Of a stretch of DNA of 64,000 nt, positions 8,644-16,999 are shown in pieces (the first letter of the stretch is position 1; every line of letters starts with the position of its first letter). The stretch comes from Limnobacter sp. SAORIC-580 (GTDB taxonomy: Bacteria; Pseudomonadota; Gammaproteobacteria; Burkholderiales; Burkholderiaceae_B): positions 2,232,001 through 2,296,000 of the forward strand of contig NZ_CP053084.1 of NCBI RefSeq assembly GCF_013004065.1. The letters are read 5' to 3'. Below the pieces are notes generated by a model. The model was given only the letters and a program-made list of their open reading frames with translations. It was not told the DNA's origin and made no database searches. The position numbers and the translations under genes are program-made.

Positions 8644-8958
8644 TCAAGACAACATGCTTTGCTGAATCAACCACGCCGACAGGGTCATCAACACCCCACC
8701 ACCTGCCAACACAGCCCACACACGGGCAACACTGCTGCTGGCAAAAGCCCACAGAAACATGCCCAGAAACACCAGAAATGCAAGCATCAAAACGCCGGTT
8801 TCGGCTTCATGAAAATCAACACCGAGCGCGGCAAGGCCCGCGATGCCCAAGGATGAAAAACCCCAGGTAAATGCATAACCGCCAAGCAGCGCCGACATGA
8901 TTCGATTGATTACCCAGTAGTGAATACCGCCGACCTTGTTCATACGTAAAACGCTCAC
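8644..8958 (-). CDS. DUF3649 small inner-membrane protein
   Basis: 104 residues from a GTG start at 8958; an in-frame ATG five codons later is an alternative. Three hydrophobic segments are visible, with the conserved opening INRIMSALLGGYAFTWG and the ending LSAWLIQQSM. The length and layout fit DUF3649, a family found with PepSY and DUF3325 proteins in iron-uptake loci. It is the first gene of the operon, nine bases before the PepSY gene and fifteen bases after the Fur box. Function is unknown beyond this association. Confidence 0.82.
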   Translation of the reverse strand: MSVLRMNKVGGIHYWVINRIMSALLGGYAFTWGFSSLGIAGLAALGVDFHEAETGVLMLAFLVFLGMFLWAFASSSVARVWAVLAGGGVLMTLSAWLIQQSMLS

Positions 8959-8972
8959 ACTATTTAATGAAC

Positions 8973-8991
8973 AATAATGATAATTATTCTT
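8973..8991. promoter_or_regulatory. Fur box of the DUF3649-PepSY-DUF3325 operon
   Basis: AATAATGATAATTATTCTT matches about 15 of 19 positions of the Fur consensus. It lies just upstream of the DUF3649 start, so iron-dependent repression of the membrane operon is expected. Confidence 0.68.
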
Positions 8992-9067
8992 ACTTGTTTA
9001 ATCAATTGATCACACGATTTAATTTGTCTATCGATCTGCTACGATCAAGCACTTGTAGTTCACCGTC

Positions 9068-9655
9068 ATGAAAAACATGCCTATTTCCAGAATCAAAATC
9101 GGCTTATGCCTGATGCTGTTGACCAGCCCCGCCTTGCAAGCCCAAACCCCAAACCCGGCTCAGGTTGAGGAAGGCGACTTGCGGGCCTGTTTACAGCTGG
9201 AGCAACAGGGTTTAAAGCGATTCAACACGCTAGAGCAACGGGCCAGCGACCTGCGTGGCAGCGAGAAACTCTTAAGCGAGCGGCGCATTGCCTTGCAAAA
9301 CCAGAAGGCCAAACTGGATGCGGGCAAGCCCGATCAAAAGGCAGTTGCGAATTTCAATGAAGCGGTGAACACCTTTAACCTTCAGGCTGACCAGTTGAAT
9401 GCAGACAAAGCTGAATTCGAGAAAGAGTCCAGTACCTACGACAACTGGGTCAACAACAACCTGAAACCGGTGTGCAACAAAGTGATCAACAAACCGGTGA
9501 ATCCGGTGACGTCCTATTACGCTTGCGGCTTTAACAGCACACAGCCGCTGGTCGATGTACCCCACTGCAAAACCCTGCCCAATCTGGATAGCCTGAAAAC
9601 CTGCATTCAAAAAGCAGGCAGCAAAACTGCCGCCTTGGAGGCTTGCAAGGGGTAA
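9068..9655 (+). CDS. Secreted coiled-coil protein of unknown function
   Basis: The 195 residues start with a clear signal peptide (IGLCLMLLTSPALQAQ). Residues about 35-130 are helical and polar, rich in Gln, Glu, Lys and Asn (LEQRASDLRGSEKLLSERR), and likely a coiled coil. The C-terminal third has six cysteines (around PVCNKV, YYACGF, PHCKTLP, KTCIQKA, EACKG plus an earlier RACLQ), suggesting disulfides in the periplasm. I do not recognise a named family. It stands alone between the iron cluster and the metallophosphatase, with its own short upstream region of about 110 bases that also holds the divergent Fur box. Confidence 0.75.
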   Translation: MKNMPISRIKIGLCLMLLTSPALQAQTPNPAQVEEGDLRACLQLEQQGLKRFNTLEQRASDLRGSEKLLSERRIALQNQKAKLDAGKPDQKAVANFNEAVNTFNLQADQLNADKAEFEKESSTYDNWVNNNLKPVCNKVINKPVNPVTSYYACGFNSTQPLVDVPHCKTLPNLDSLKTCIQKAGSKTAALEACKG

Positions 9656-9739
9656 CCCATGTGTGGGCTGTGCACCAAATTACTAGCTAAACGTTGATAG
9701 GGTTTGTGCATTGTTCCCACACCTCACCCCAATCGCAGT

Positions 9740-11665
9740 ATGAGCATCAACACCCTTCTGGCTGGCCCCGTGTTGCGTCGCATGCAAAGCGAGCGAATCA
9801 CTTTGTGGTTGGCCACATCCCGCCCCGTGCAATGGCGACTTTCCCTGTTCCCGGACAAACACGATTCGCAGGTGCATGAAATTCGCGGGCATTGCCGTGA
9901 ATTAAAAGTGGCCGAGCACTATTACATTCACCTGATCGACCTGCCTTTGAACATGCCTCTGCCTGCTGACACTTGGGTAGGCTATGAACTCAGCTACAAA
10001 CATGGGGCAGATGGCGAATGGATCAACCTGACCCAGGAATCGCCACATCTGCTTTACCCCGGCAGAAGCACGCTGGGGTTTGTCATTCACAGCCAGGTTC
10101 GCAGCGTATTACACGGTTCTTGCCGCAAGCCGCATTACGCCCGCAAGGAAGACAGCTCGGCCGGTGATGGCCTGGTTCGGGCCGACCAACACTTGCTAGA
10201 ACTGGCTGCCACACCCACCGAATGGCCAGCGCTGTTGATGATGGGTGGCGATCAAATTTACACCGACGATGTAGCGGGCCCCATGCTGGTGGCCATACAC
10301 CGCTTGCTCAACGAATTGAATTCGCCAGCCGAGCCTTTGCCCGGTACCCAACTGCACAGCAGCCATACCCTGCACCGCGAACAGCCGCACTATTACACGC
10401 GCGATCAATTGTTGCCAAAAACCAGGGCCAACAAAGACATTCGCACCGTGCTGTTCACGGGTGTGAAAAAACCGGTGTTCACCACTGACAGTGCCCGAAA
10501 CCATTTGATCTCCCTGTCTGAAGTCATGGCCATGTACCTGTTGGTGTGGTCGCCCATTCCCTGGCGCTACACGGACATGACCATCCCACCGGAAGTGCCC
10601 ACCGAATTTGCAGAACGCTATGAAGCACAACTGGAAGCGATGGAAGAATTTGTCGCCGAACTGGACTGTGTGCACCGCTTGATGGCCCACATACCAGTGG
10701 CCATGATGTTCGACGACCACGACATCACCGACGACTGGAACCTGAGTGCCGAGTGGGAGGAAACTGCTTACGGTGAGCCATTCTCCCGCCGCATCATTGG
10801 CAATGCGCTGGTGGCTTACCTGGTGTGTCAGGCCTGGGGCAATGCGCCAGAAAACTTTTCCGATGACATGATGAAGCGCTGCGATGAGGCGCTACAATTG
10901 CCCGGCGAGGAAGCGCACGAAGACCTGATTTCCGAGTTGATTGCCTTTCGCGGCTGGCAATACAAATGGGACACCAAGCCAGCTTTGATGGTGATCGACA
11001 CGCGAACCAACCGCTGGCGGTCGGAATTCAACCCTGCACACCCTTCCGGACTGATGGACTGGGAATCACTGTCCGAGTTGCAGCAAAGGCTGCTTGGTCA
11101 TGATGCCGTGTTGCTGGTGTCGCCAGCCCCAATATTCGGCGTCAAATTGATTGAAACCATACAAAAAGTGTTCACCTGGTTTGGCAAACCCTTGATGGTA
11201 GATGCCGAAAACTGGATGGCCCACCGCGGCGCAGCCAACACCTTGTTGAACCTGTTTCGCCATGGCAAAACACCCCAAAATTTTGTGATTCTTTCTGGCG
11301 ATGTGCACTATTCATTCGCTTATCAAGTGGAACTTCGCAGCAAGAAAAACAGCCCCAATATTTGGCAAATTACCAGCAGTGGTTTTCGAAATGAGTTTCC
11401 GCGCAAACTGCTCGACATTCTCGACCGCATGAATCGATGGTTGTATGCCCCTTGGTCACCTTTGAACTGGTTCACCAAACGCCGAAAAATGCGCATTGTG
11501 CCGCGCAAACCCGACCATGGCAGTCGTGGCGAGCGCTTGGTCAACGGCAGTGGAGTCGGTTTGCTGACTCTTGATGCCACCGGTGCACCTTTGAAAATTA
11601 CTCAGCTGCTGGCCGATGGCGACACCATTGAATTTCGCAAGCGCATGGAAGACGAAGCACACTAG
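9740..11665 (+). CDS. PhoD-like metallophosphatase
   Basis: 641 residues from the ATG at 9740 (MSINTLLAGP); the frame is open 12 codons further up, but that part is unlike the family. Metal-site motifs appear in the expected order: SVLHGSCRKPHY, LMMGGDQIYTDD, AMMFDDHDITDDW and ILSGDVHYSFA, the set found in PhoD-type alkaline phosphatase and phosphodiesterase relatives. There is no signal peptide, so it may act in the cytoplasm, unlike classical PhoD, which is exported by Tat. The N-terminal 110 residues are a beta-rich domain. Substrate is unknown. It converges with the RND adaptor gene 21 bases away. Confidence 0.88.
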   Translation: MSINTLLAGPVLRRMQSERITLWLATSRPVQWRLSLFPDKHDSQVHEIRGHCRELKVAEHYYIHLIDLPLNMPLPADTWVGYELSYKHGADGEWINLTQESPHLLYPGRSTLGFVIHSQVRSVLHGSCRKPHYARKEDSSAGDGLVRADQHLLELAATPTEWPALLMMGGDQIYTDDVAGPMLVAIHRLLNELNSPAEPLPGTQLHSSHTLHREQPHYYTRDQLLPKTRANKDIRTVLFTGVKKPVFTTDSARNHLISLSEVMAMYLLVWSPIPWRYTDMTIPPEVPTEFAERYEAQLEAMEEFVAELDCVHRLMAHIPVAMMFDDHDITDDWNLSAEWEETAYGEPFSRRIIGNALVAYLVCQAWGNAPENFSDDMMKRCDEALQLPGEEAHEDLISELIAFRGWQYKWDTKPALMVIDTRTNRWRSEFNPAHPSGLMDWESLSELQQRLLGHDAVLLVSPAPIFGVKLIETIQKVFTWFGKPLMVDAENWMAHRGAANTLLNLFRHGKTPQNFVILSGDVHYSFAYQVELRSKKNSPNIWQITSSGFRNEFPRKLLDILDRMNRWLYAPWSPLNWFTKRRKMRIVPRKPDHGSRGERLVNGSGVGLLTLDATGAPLKITQLLADGDTIEFRKRMEDEAH

Positions 11666-11686
11666 CGAATTGCCGGGCCAGGGCTA

Positions 11687-12820
11687 TCAGCTTGCTGCGG
11701 GCTTCGCCACTTCCACCTGCTGGCCTGGTTTCAACAAAGCGTTGGGATTCACCACCACGCGGTCCTCAACGCTTACGCCCTGCACAACCTCCACAGTGGT
11801 CGGGAAATTTTTACCCAAGGTAATTTTTCTGAACTCAACCTGGTTGTCTGCATTCAACACCACCAAAGTAGCGCCACCATCCCGATACACAATGGTGTTG
11901 GCAGGCACCGTAACGCTGTTGCCTTTGCCGTTTGATTCAATTTTCAAACTGGCATTCAAACCGGCAGGTAAGGCCAGTTCACGGTTATCAAACTCGTATT
12001 CAATTCGCACGGTGCCAGTGTCCGCACGCAATTCCTGAGAAGATCGCTTGAAATTCACGGCAATCATTTGGCCCGGGCGCTCGGCAATGATCAGGCTGGC
12101 TTTGCTGGCCTGCTCAATGCGAAACAACTGGGGTTGCGGCACATCCACCTGCACCCGAATCACATCGCTGTTGATGATTCGGTAAAGCATGCGTGTGTCA
12201 TTGGGGCTCACCCTGTCGCCCCGGTCAATATTGCGCTCGGTGATTACACCATCAAAAGGTGCCTTCAAGGTCAGGTAGGTCAATTCACTTTGCAAGCGGG
12301 CCACCTCTGCTTTTGCAGCATTCAAATTGGCTTTGGCCACTTCTTCAATGCCCATCAACTCATCGACTTGCTGGGCCGACACTGCACCCGCAGTACCCAA
12401 AGGCTCAACCCGCTCGCGATTGCGTGTTGCAAGCAGCAATTCTGCTTCGCGTTGATTCAGTGCCGCCCGTGCAGAATTCAGCGAAGCCTCCAATTCGGGT
12501 GCTGAAATACGTGCAAGTACTTCACCCGCTTTGACACGTGTGCCAATGTCGGCATAGCGTGCCTCCACAAAACCTGAACTGCGGGCAAACAAACTGGCCT
12601 CGCGCGAAGGGGCCAGCCTTGCTGCGAATTGAATGTCACTGCTGGCCTGCGACAGGGCAGGCTGAACCACATTGACCACAGGCATGCTTGCCTGGTCTTG
12701 GGCAGGTTTTAAATTCGCTTTGGCGTCCTGCCCCCAATACACAAAACCAGCGCCCGCTGCCACCAACACTGTCACGGTAGCGCCAATTAAAAATGGTTTA
12801 CTCACGCCTGTTTTATCCAC
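11687..12820 (-). CDS. RND efflux periplasmic adaptor (membrane fusion protein)
   Basis: 377 residues with one N-terminal membrane anchor (FLIGATVTVLVAAGAGFVYW). A barrel-sandwich half motif SSGFVEARYADIGTRVKAGEVLA leads into a helical hairpin at about 110-165; the second half has LKAPFDGVITERNIDRGDRV, and beta-barrel and proximal domains follow. It links the inner-membrane RND pump to an outer-membrane channel. The gene starts three bases after the permease stop, so the two are co-translated. Permease before adaptor is the reverse of the usual order, and no channel gene follows. Confidence 0.93.
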   Translation of the reverse strand: MDKTGVSKPFLIGATVTVLVAAGAGFVYWGQDAKANLKPAQDQASMPVVNVVQPALSQASSDIQFAARLAPSREASLFARSSGFVEARYADIGTRVKAGEVLARISAPELEASLNSARAALNQREAELLLATRNRERVEPLGTAGAVSAQQVDELMGIEEVAKANLNAAKAEVARLQSELTYLTLKAPFDGVITERNIDRGDRVSPNDTRMLYRIINSDVIRVQVDVPQPQLFRIEQASKASLIIAERPGQMIAVNFKRSSQELRADTGTVRIEYEFDNRELALPAGLNASLKIESNGKGNSVTVPANTIVYRDGGATLVVLNADNQVEFRKITLGKNFPTTVEVVQGVSVEDRVVVNPNALLKPGQQVEVAKPAAS

Positions 12821-12823
12821 GGT

Positions 12824-15800
12824 TTACTCCTCAACCAGCGGTTTGCCGGGTACTGCGTTTTTCATTGCAAATGTGAAAATCAAAGGCACCAAAATCAAGG
12901 TAGCCACCGAGCCTGTCATCAAGCCACCAATCACCGCGCGGGCCAGTGGCGCATTTTGCTCAGCGCCCTGCCCCAGCGCAGTGGCCATCGGGATCAAGCC
13001 CACAATCATGGTCAATGCGGTCATCAAAATTGGACGAATTCGCTGGCGCACGGTTTGCAATGCGGCATCCCAGGCACCCATGCCCTGCACCCAGGCATCA
13101 CGCGCAAACGAGGTTAGCAACACGCTGTTGGCCGTGGTAATGCCCATGGTCATGATCAAGCCCATGAGTGCAGGCACGCTGATCGGCGTCCCGGTGACAT
13201 ACAAGGCAGCCACTGCACCGGACAGCGCCACCGGCAAACTGCTCAAGGCCACAAAAGGCAAAACCCACGATTGAAAGTTGAACACCATCACCAGCACAAT
13301 CAAGGCCAAGGCACCCAGCAAACCAATCGCGAGTTCCCCGAAGGCCTCGGTCATTGCCGTGGCCTGGCCGTTGATCTCTATTTTGTTGCCCGGTTTCAAA
13401 CGCGACTGCAACTCGGCCACCGCCTCTTGGGATTGCTCGGCGAGAACCCTTAAATTTGCACCAGGCGCATTGGCCAGCACGCTCACCACTGGCTGCAGGG
13501 TAGAACGCACCACCGTGGCCGGCACGGTGCGTGGTGTGATGGTTGCTATCGCGCCCAGTTGAATGCTTTCTCCGCCGGGCGTGGTAATTGGCAAACGAAG
13601 CAAATCTTCGGCCGAGTTAATGGTTTGCAACGGTGCTTGCACCTGCACCACATACGAAATACCCGCGCGGGGATCGGACCAATAACTGGGTGCGACCGTG
13701 CCGCCTGTGCCCAATACACCCAACAAGGTTTGCAAGGCATCGGCCGAAGTAATGCCCAAGGCAAGGGCACGGTCTCGATCAATCGACACCACGTACTCCG
13801 GCAAATTGCCCACCTGCCGCAACATCAAATCACTGATGTCACTGGAGCCATCCAGTTTCTTGAGCAACTCTTGCGCAATGCCCATATTGCCAGGCACATC
13901 CCTTCCAATCACCCGAATTTCAGCCGAGGTGGGTGTTAGGCCCGACAAGGTTTGATTGGTAATGTCCGCAGGCAAAAACAAAAACTTGAAATCGGGATAA
14001 CGTTCAGTCAGTTCCTTGCGCAGCAAGGTTTGATACTCAAACGTGCTGGCCTTCTTGGGATTTAACTCGATCAGCATTTCACCATCGAAACTGCCAATGG
14101 TCATGGTGTCTACCCAAGACATGTTCACCGGGTCGGGCTGCCCGATCAATTCCACGATCTGCTTTACTTCATCTTCAGGAATCAATTCTCGAATGGTGGT
14201 TTGGACCTGTGCAAACTTGTTGGCAGTTTCCTCAACACGCGTGCCTGCCGGGCCACGCACGTACAGCTTCAACAAACCCGCATCGGTGCGCGGGAAATAC
14301 TGTTGCGGGCTGATGGCCAGCAAAGTGCCAGCGCTGGCCACAATCAAAACCACCACCAAGGCCACCACGGGCCACTTGGCGCGCAAGGCAGGCAGTCGGT
14401 TGGCAATGCCGTCACCCAAACGGTCGATGGATGCTTCAAGTTTGTGAAAACCCTTGTAATGCTTGTCATTCTTGCCGAGATTCAGCGCAGCCAAGGTGGG
14501 CACCACAGTTCTTGAAAAGAAGTAGGACGCCGCCAATGCAGCAATCACTGTGATGGCCAATGGCTGGAACACATAACCCGCAATGCCCTCCAGCAAGAAA
14601 ATGGGCGTGAACACAATGCAGGTGGACAAGGTAGACACAAATTCGGGGAACGCCACCTGCTTGGCCCCGGCCAGTGCTGCCTGCGGTGCACTCAGCCCCA
14701 GGCCAATATTGCGGTTGATGTTTTCAATTTCAACCATGGCGTTGTCCACCAGAATACCCACCGCCAGGGCAAGACCCGCCAGGCTCATCAGGTTCAGCGT
14801 GTGCCCAGTCAGCTTCACGGCAATCACCGCGACCAGCAGTGAAAGTGGAATCGACACCAGAACAATGAGGCTGGATTTGATCGACCCCAGGAAGATGAAC
14901 ACCACCAGGCCCACGAGAAAACCCACGATCAGAATTTCCTTGGCGATGATGTCCACCGCACTTTGAACGAAAATGGACTGATCGAAAATGGGTATGATTT
15001 TCGCACCTGCTGGGGCAGCGGCTTGAATTTCCGGCAACCGTTCCTTCACTTTCTCGATGATTTCTGTGGTGGACGCATCGCCAATTTTGATCATAGACAC
15101 CAGCACGGCGCTGCTGCCGTCCACCCGAGTCAGGTTGGTTTGAATGGCACCTCCATCGCGCACATCGGCCACATCACGAAGCTTGATGATTCGGCCATCC
15201 CTTGCGCTAATGGGCAAGTTGGCAAACACCTCGGCGCTTTCCGGGCTTGCATCCACGGAAATTTGCATGTCGCGCATCCCTTCGCGCACATTGCCTGAAG
15301 GCAGGGTGAGGTTTTGCTGGTTAACAGCCTGTGCCACATCGGCAGCGGAAAGCCCAAAGGCTGGAAGTGCATCGGGCTTCAAATCAATCATGATCTGGCG
15401 GGTTGCACCGCCATACGGCAAGGTTAGCCGCATACCGCCAATGCTTTGCACCTGCCCGCGCAACTGAATGCGGGCATAATCGGCCAACTGGCTTTGACTG
15501 AGCGTGTCGGAAGAGACCACCATGCTGAGGATGGGCCGGCTGGACAAGGAGTTGCGAACCACAATGGGCGGGCTGGTGCCAGCGGGCATTCGTCGCAAGA
15601 TGGTTTGTGAAATTGCTCCAACCTGGGACAAGGCCACATCAATTTCCACGTTGTTTTGAAACACCACCCGAACCAGTCCAACGCCATTGAACGTTTCTGA
15701 GGAAATTTCCTTCACGTTGTCCACGTTGTTGAGCAAAGCCAACTCGGAGAACGAGGTAATTTTGGTAGCCATTTCACGGGCATTCAAGCCCTGATAGGTC

Positions 15801-15946
15801 CACACCACATTCACCACCGGAGTTTTTACTTCAGGAAGAATATCGACCGGCAATTGCCGTAGGGACGACAAACCCAGAATGAACACGAGAATTGCCAACG
15901 CGCCCATGGAGTAGGGTCTTCGCAATGCGTACTTCACCAACCACAT
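12824..15946 (-). CDS. RND-family inner-membrane efflux permease
   Basis: 1040 residues, the usual RND length. Layout is one helix (YSMGALAILVFILGLSSL), a large periplasmic loop, a cluster of helices including FLVGLVVFIFLGSIKSSLIVL and the proton-relay helix LALAVGILVDNAMVEIENINR, then a second repeat ending in LILVPLIFTFAM. The Asp in ILVDNAMVEIEN marks an active proton-driven pump. It groups with the broad HAE/MMPL-type efflux pumps; substrate is not predictable. It heads a two-gene unit with the adaptor gene. A palindromic Fur-like site lies about 75 bases upstream, so iron control is possible. Confidence 0.94.
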   Translation of the reverse strand: MWLVKYALRRPYSMGALAILVFILGLSSLRQLPVDILPEVKTPVVNVVWTYQGLNAREMATKITSFSELALLNNVDNVKEISSETFNGVGLVRVVFQNNVEIDVALSQVGAISQTILRRMPAGTSPPIVVRNSLSSRPILSMVVSSDTLSQSQLADYARIQLRGQVQSIGGMRLTLPYGGATRQIMIDLKPDALPAFGLSAADVAQAVNQQNLTLPSGNVREGMRDMQISVDASPESAEVFANLPISARDGRIIKLRDVADVRDGGAIQTNLTRVDGSSAVLVSMIKIGDASTTEIIEKVKERLPEIQAAAPAGAKIIPIFDQSIFVQSAVDIIAKEILIVGFLVGLVVFIFLGSIKSSLIVLVSIPLSLLVAVIAVKLTGHTLNLMSLAGLALAVGILVDNAMVEIENINRNIGLGLSAPQAALAGAKQVAFPEFVSTLSTCIVFTPIFLLEGIAGYVFQPLAITVIAALAASYFFSRTVVPTLAALNLGKNDKHYKGFHKLEASIDRLGDGIANRLPALRAKWPVVALVVVLIVASAGTLLAISPQQYFPRTDAGLLKLYVRGPAGTRVEETANKFAQVQTTIRELIPEDEVKQIVELIGQPDPVNMSWVDTMTIGSFDGEMLIELNPKKASTFEYQTLLRKELTERYPDFKFLFLPADITNQTLSGLTPTSAEIRVIGRDVPGNMGIAQELLKKLDGSSDISDLMLRQVGNLPEYVVSIDRDRALALGITSADALQTLLGVLGTGGTVAPSYWSDPRAGISYVVQVQAPLQTINSAEDLLRLPITTPGGESIQLGAIATITPRTVPATVVRSTLQPVVSVLANAPGANLRVLAEQSQEAVAELQSRLKPGNKIEINGQATAMTEAFGELAIGLLGALALIVLVMVFNFQSWVLPFVALSSLPVALSGAVAALYVTGTPISVPALMGLIMTMGITTANSVLLTSFARDAWVQGMGAWDAALQTVRQRIRPILMTALTMIVGLIPMATALGQGAEQNAPLARAVIGGLMTGSVATLILVPLIFTFAMKNAVPGKPLVEE

Positions 15947-16021
15947 TGTTAGTCCTTTGACTGCTGCTTCTTTGCACAGCCCACTTTGAGCGCCATTGCC
16001 CGAAAATGTTCAAATTTTTTT

Positions 16022-16034
16022 GAGAATTATTCTC
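16022..16034. promoter_or_regulatory. Fur-like palindrome upstream of the RND pump
   Basis: GAGAATTATTCTC is a perfect 13-base palindrome, identical to a common variant of the 6-1-6 Fur half-sites. It lies in the 145-base gap between the divergent RND permease and EamA genes, nearer the centre, so it may serve either. Confidence 0.45.
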
Positions 16035-16091
16035 GAAACCCTTCAAGGGGAGGCCTAATTTAAGCATACTTGCGCATTCACTCACCACCTG

Positions 16092-16991
16092 ATGAAAACC
16101 ATGAGTCAAGCCAGTGCGCTGCGATTGTTGTTGCTGTCCATGATCTGGGGCTCGTCGTTTGTGTTTTACAAAATTGCGGCTACCGATATGGCACCTGCTT
16201 TCATGGCGGCGCTTCGGGTGATGTTTGGTGCACTGTTTCTGGGCGGGCTTTTTGCACTCACCCGCAAGCAAACCCAGGTTGCCAAGCGCTGGAAGTTAAT
16301 TGCGGTGATCGCCGTATTTGCCTCCGCCCTGCCTTTCACTTTGGTGGCCTACGCCTCGTTCACGGTCACAGCATCGGTGCTGGTAATCATCAACGCCACT
16401 GCGCCAATTTGGGCTGCGCTTGTTGCCCTGGTGTGGACGCGCGCCGTGCCATCGCCCATGGCCTTGCTTGGGCTTGTCTTGGGTTTACTGGGCGTGGCAA
16501 TTATTGTGGGTTTTGATGCGGCAACCCTGAACACAGAAGGCACTGGGCTGGGTGTAACTGCGGCACTGGGCGCTGCGGCTTGCTATGGCATTGCCACCAA
16601 CATGGCGAAATACCTGGGCAGCGACATTGACCCCCTCACCAACGCATTTGGTTGCTTGCTGATGGGTTCGTTTATTTTGATGCCCTTTGTACCATTTAAC
16701 CTGCCTGAACAAATGCCCGCCATGAGCAGTTGGCTGGCAATTCTCGGTGTGGGTGTGTTGTGCAGTGGTGTGGCTTACCTGCTGTACTTCAGACTAGTGA
16801 TGGACATTGGGCCTACCTCGGCACTTACCGTCACCTTTTTAACTCCGGTATTCGGCGTGCTGTGGGGCAACCTTTTTCTAGATGAAACCGTGGGTTGGCA
16901 CACTTTGGTCGGCGGTTTGGTGGTGTTGGCCGGCACAGCCTTGGCGGCCGTTTACGGCCTGCAAAAAAACGATGCCGTACCGGTGGACTGA
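16092..16991 (+). CDS. EamA-family (DMT) transporter
   Basis: 299 residues with ten hydrophobic segments arranged as two EamA repeats. The first starts LLLLSMIWGSSFVFYKIAATDMAPAFMAALR, the second GVTAALGAAACYGIATN and ends with TFLTPVFGVLWGNLFLDE, the signature end of the repeat. Such proteins export small metabolites or amino acids; substrate is unknown. The ATG at 16092 is used, and a second ATG three codons later is possible. It is divergent from the RND pump and converges with tadG eight bases away. Confidence 0.92.
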   Translation: MKTMSQASALRLLLLSMIWGSSFVFYKIAATDMAPAFMAALRVMFGALFLGGLFALTRKQTQVAKRWKLIAVIAVFASALPFTLVAYASFTVTASVLVIINATAPIWAALVALVWTRAVPSPMALLGLVLGLLGVAIIVGFDAATLNTEGTGLGVTAALGAAACYGIATNMAKYLGSDIDPLTNAFGCLLMGSFILMPFVPFNLPEQMPAMSSWLAILGVGVLCSGVAYLLYFRLVMDIGPTSALTVTFLTPVFGVLWGNLFLDETVGWHTLVGGLVVLAGTALAAVYGLQKNDAVPVD

Positions 16992-16999
16992 TATAGATT

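Noticed and set aside
7993..8856. A 287-codon open frame on the plus strand
   Set aside because: It lies antisense to the PepSY and DUF3649 genes, is His/Gln-rich and has no recognisable motif or ribosome site.
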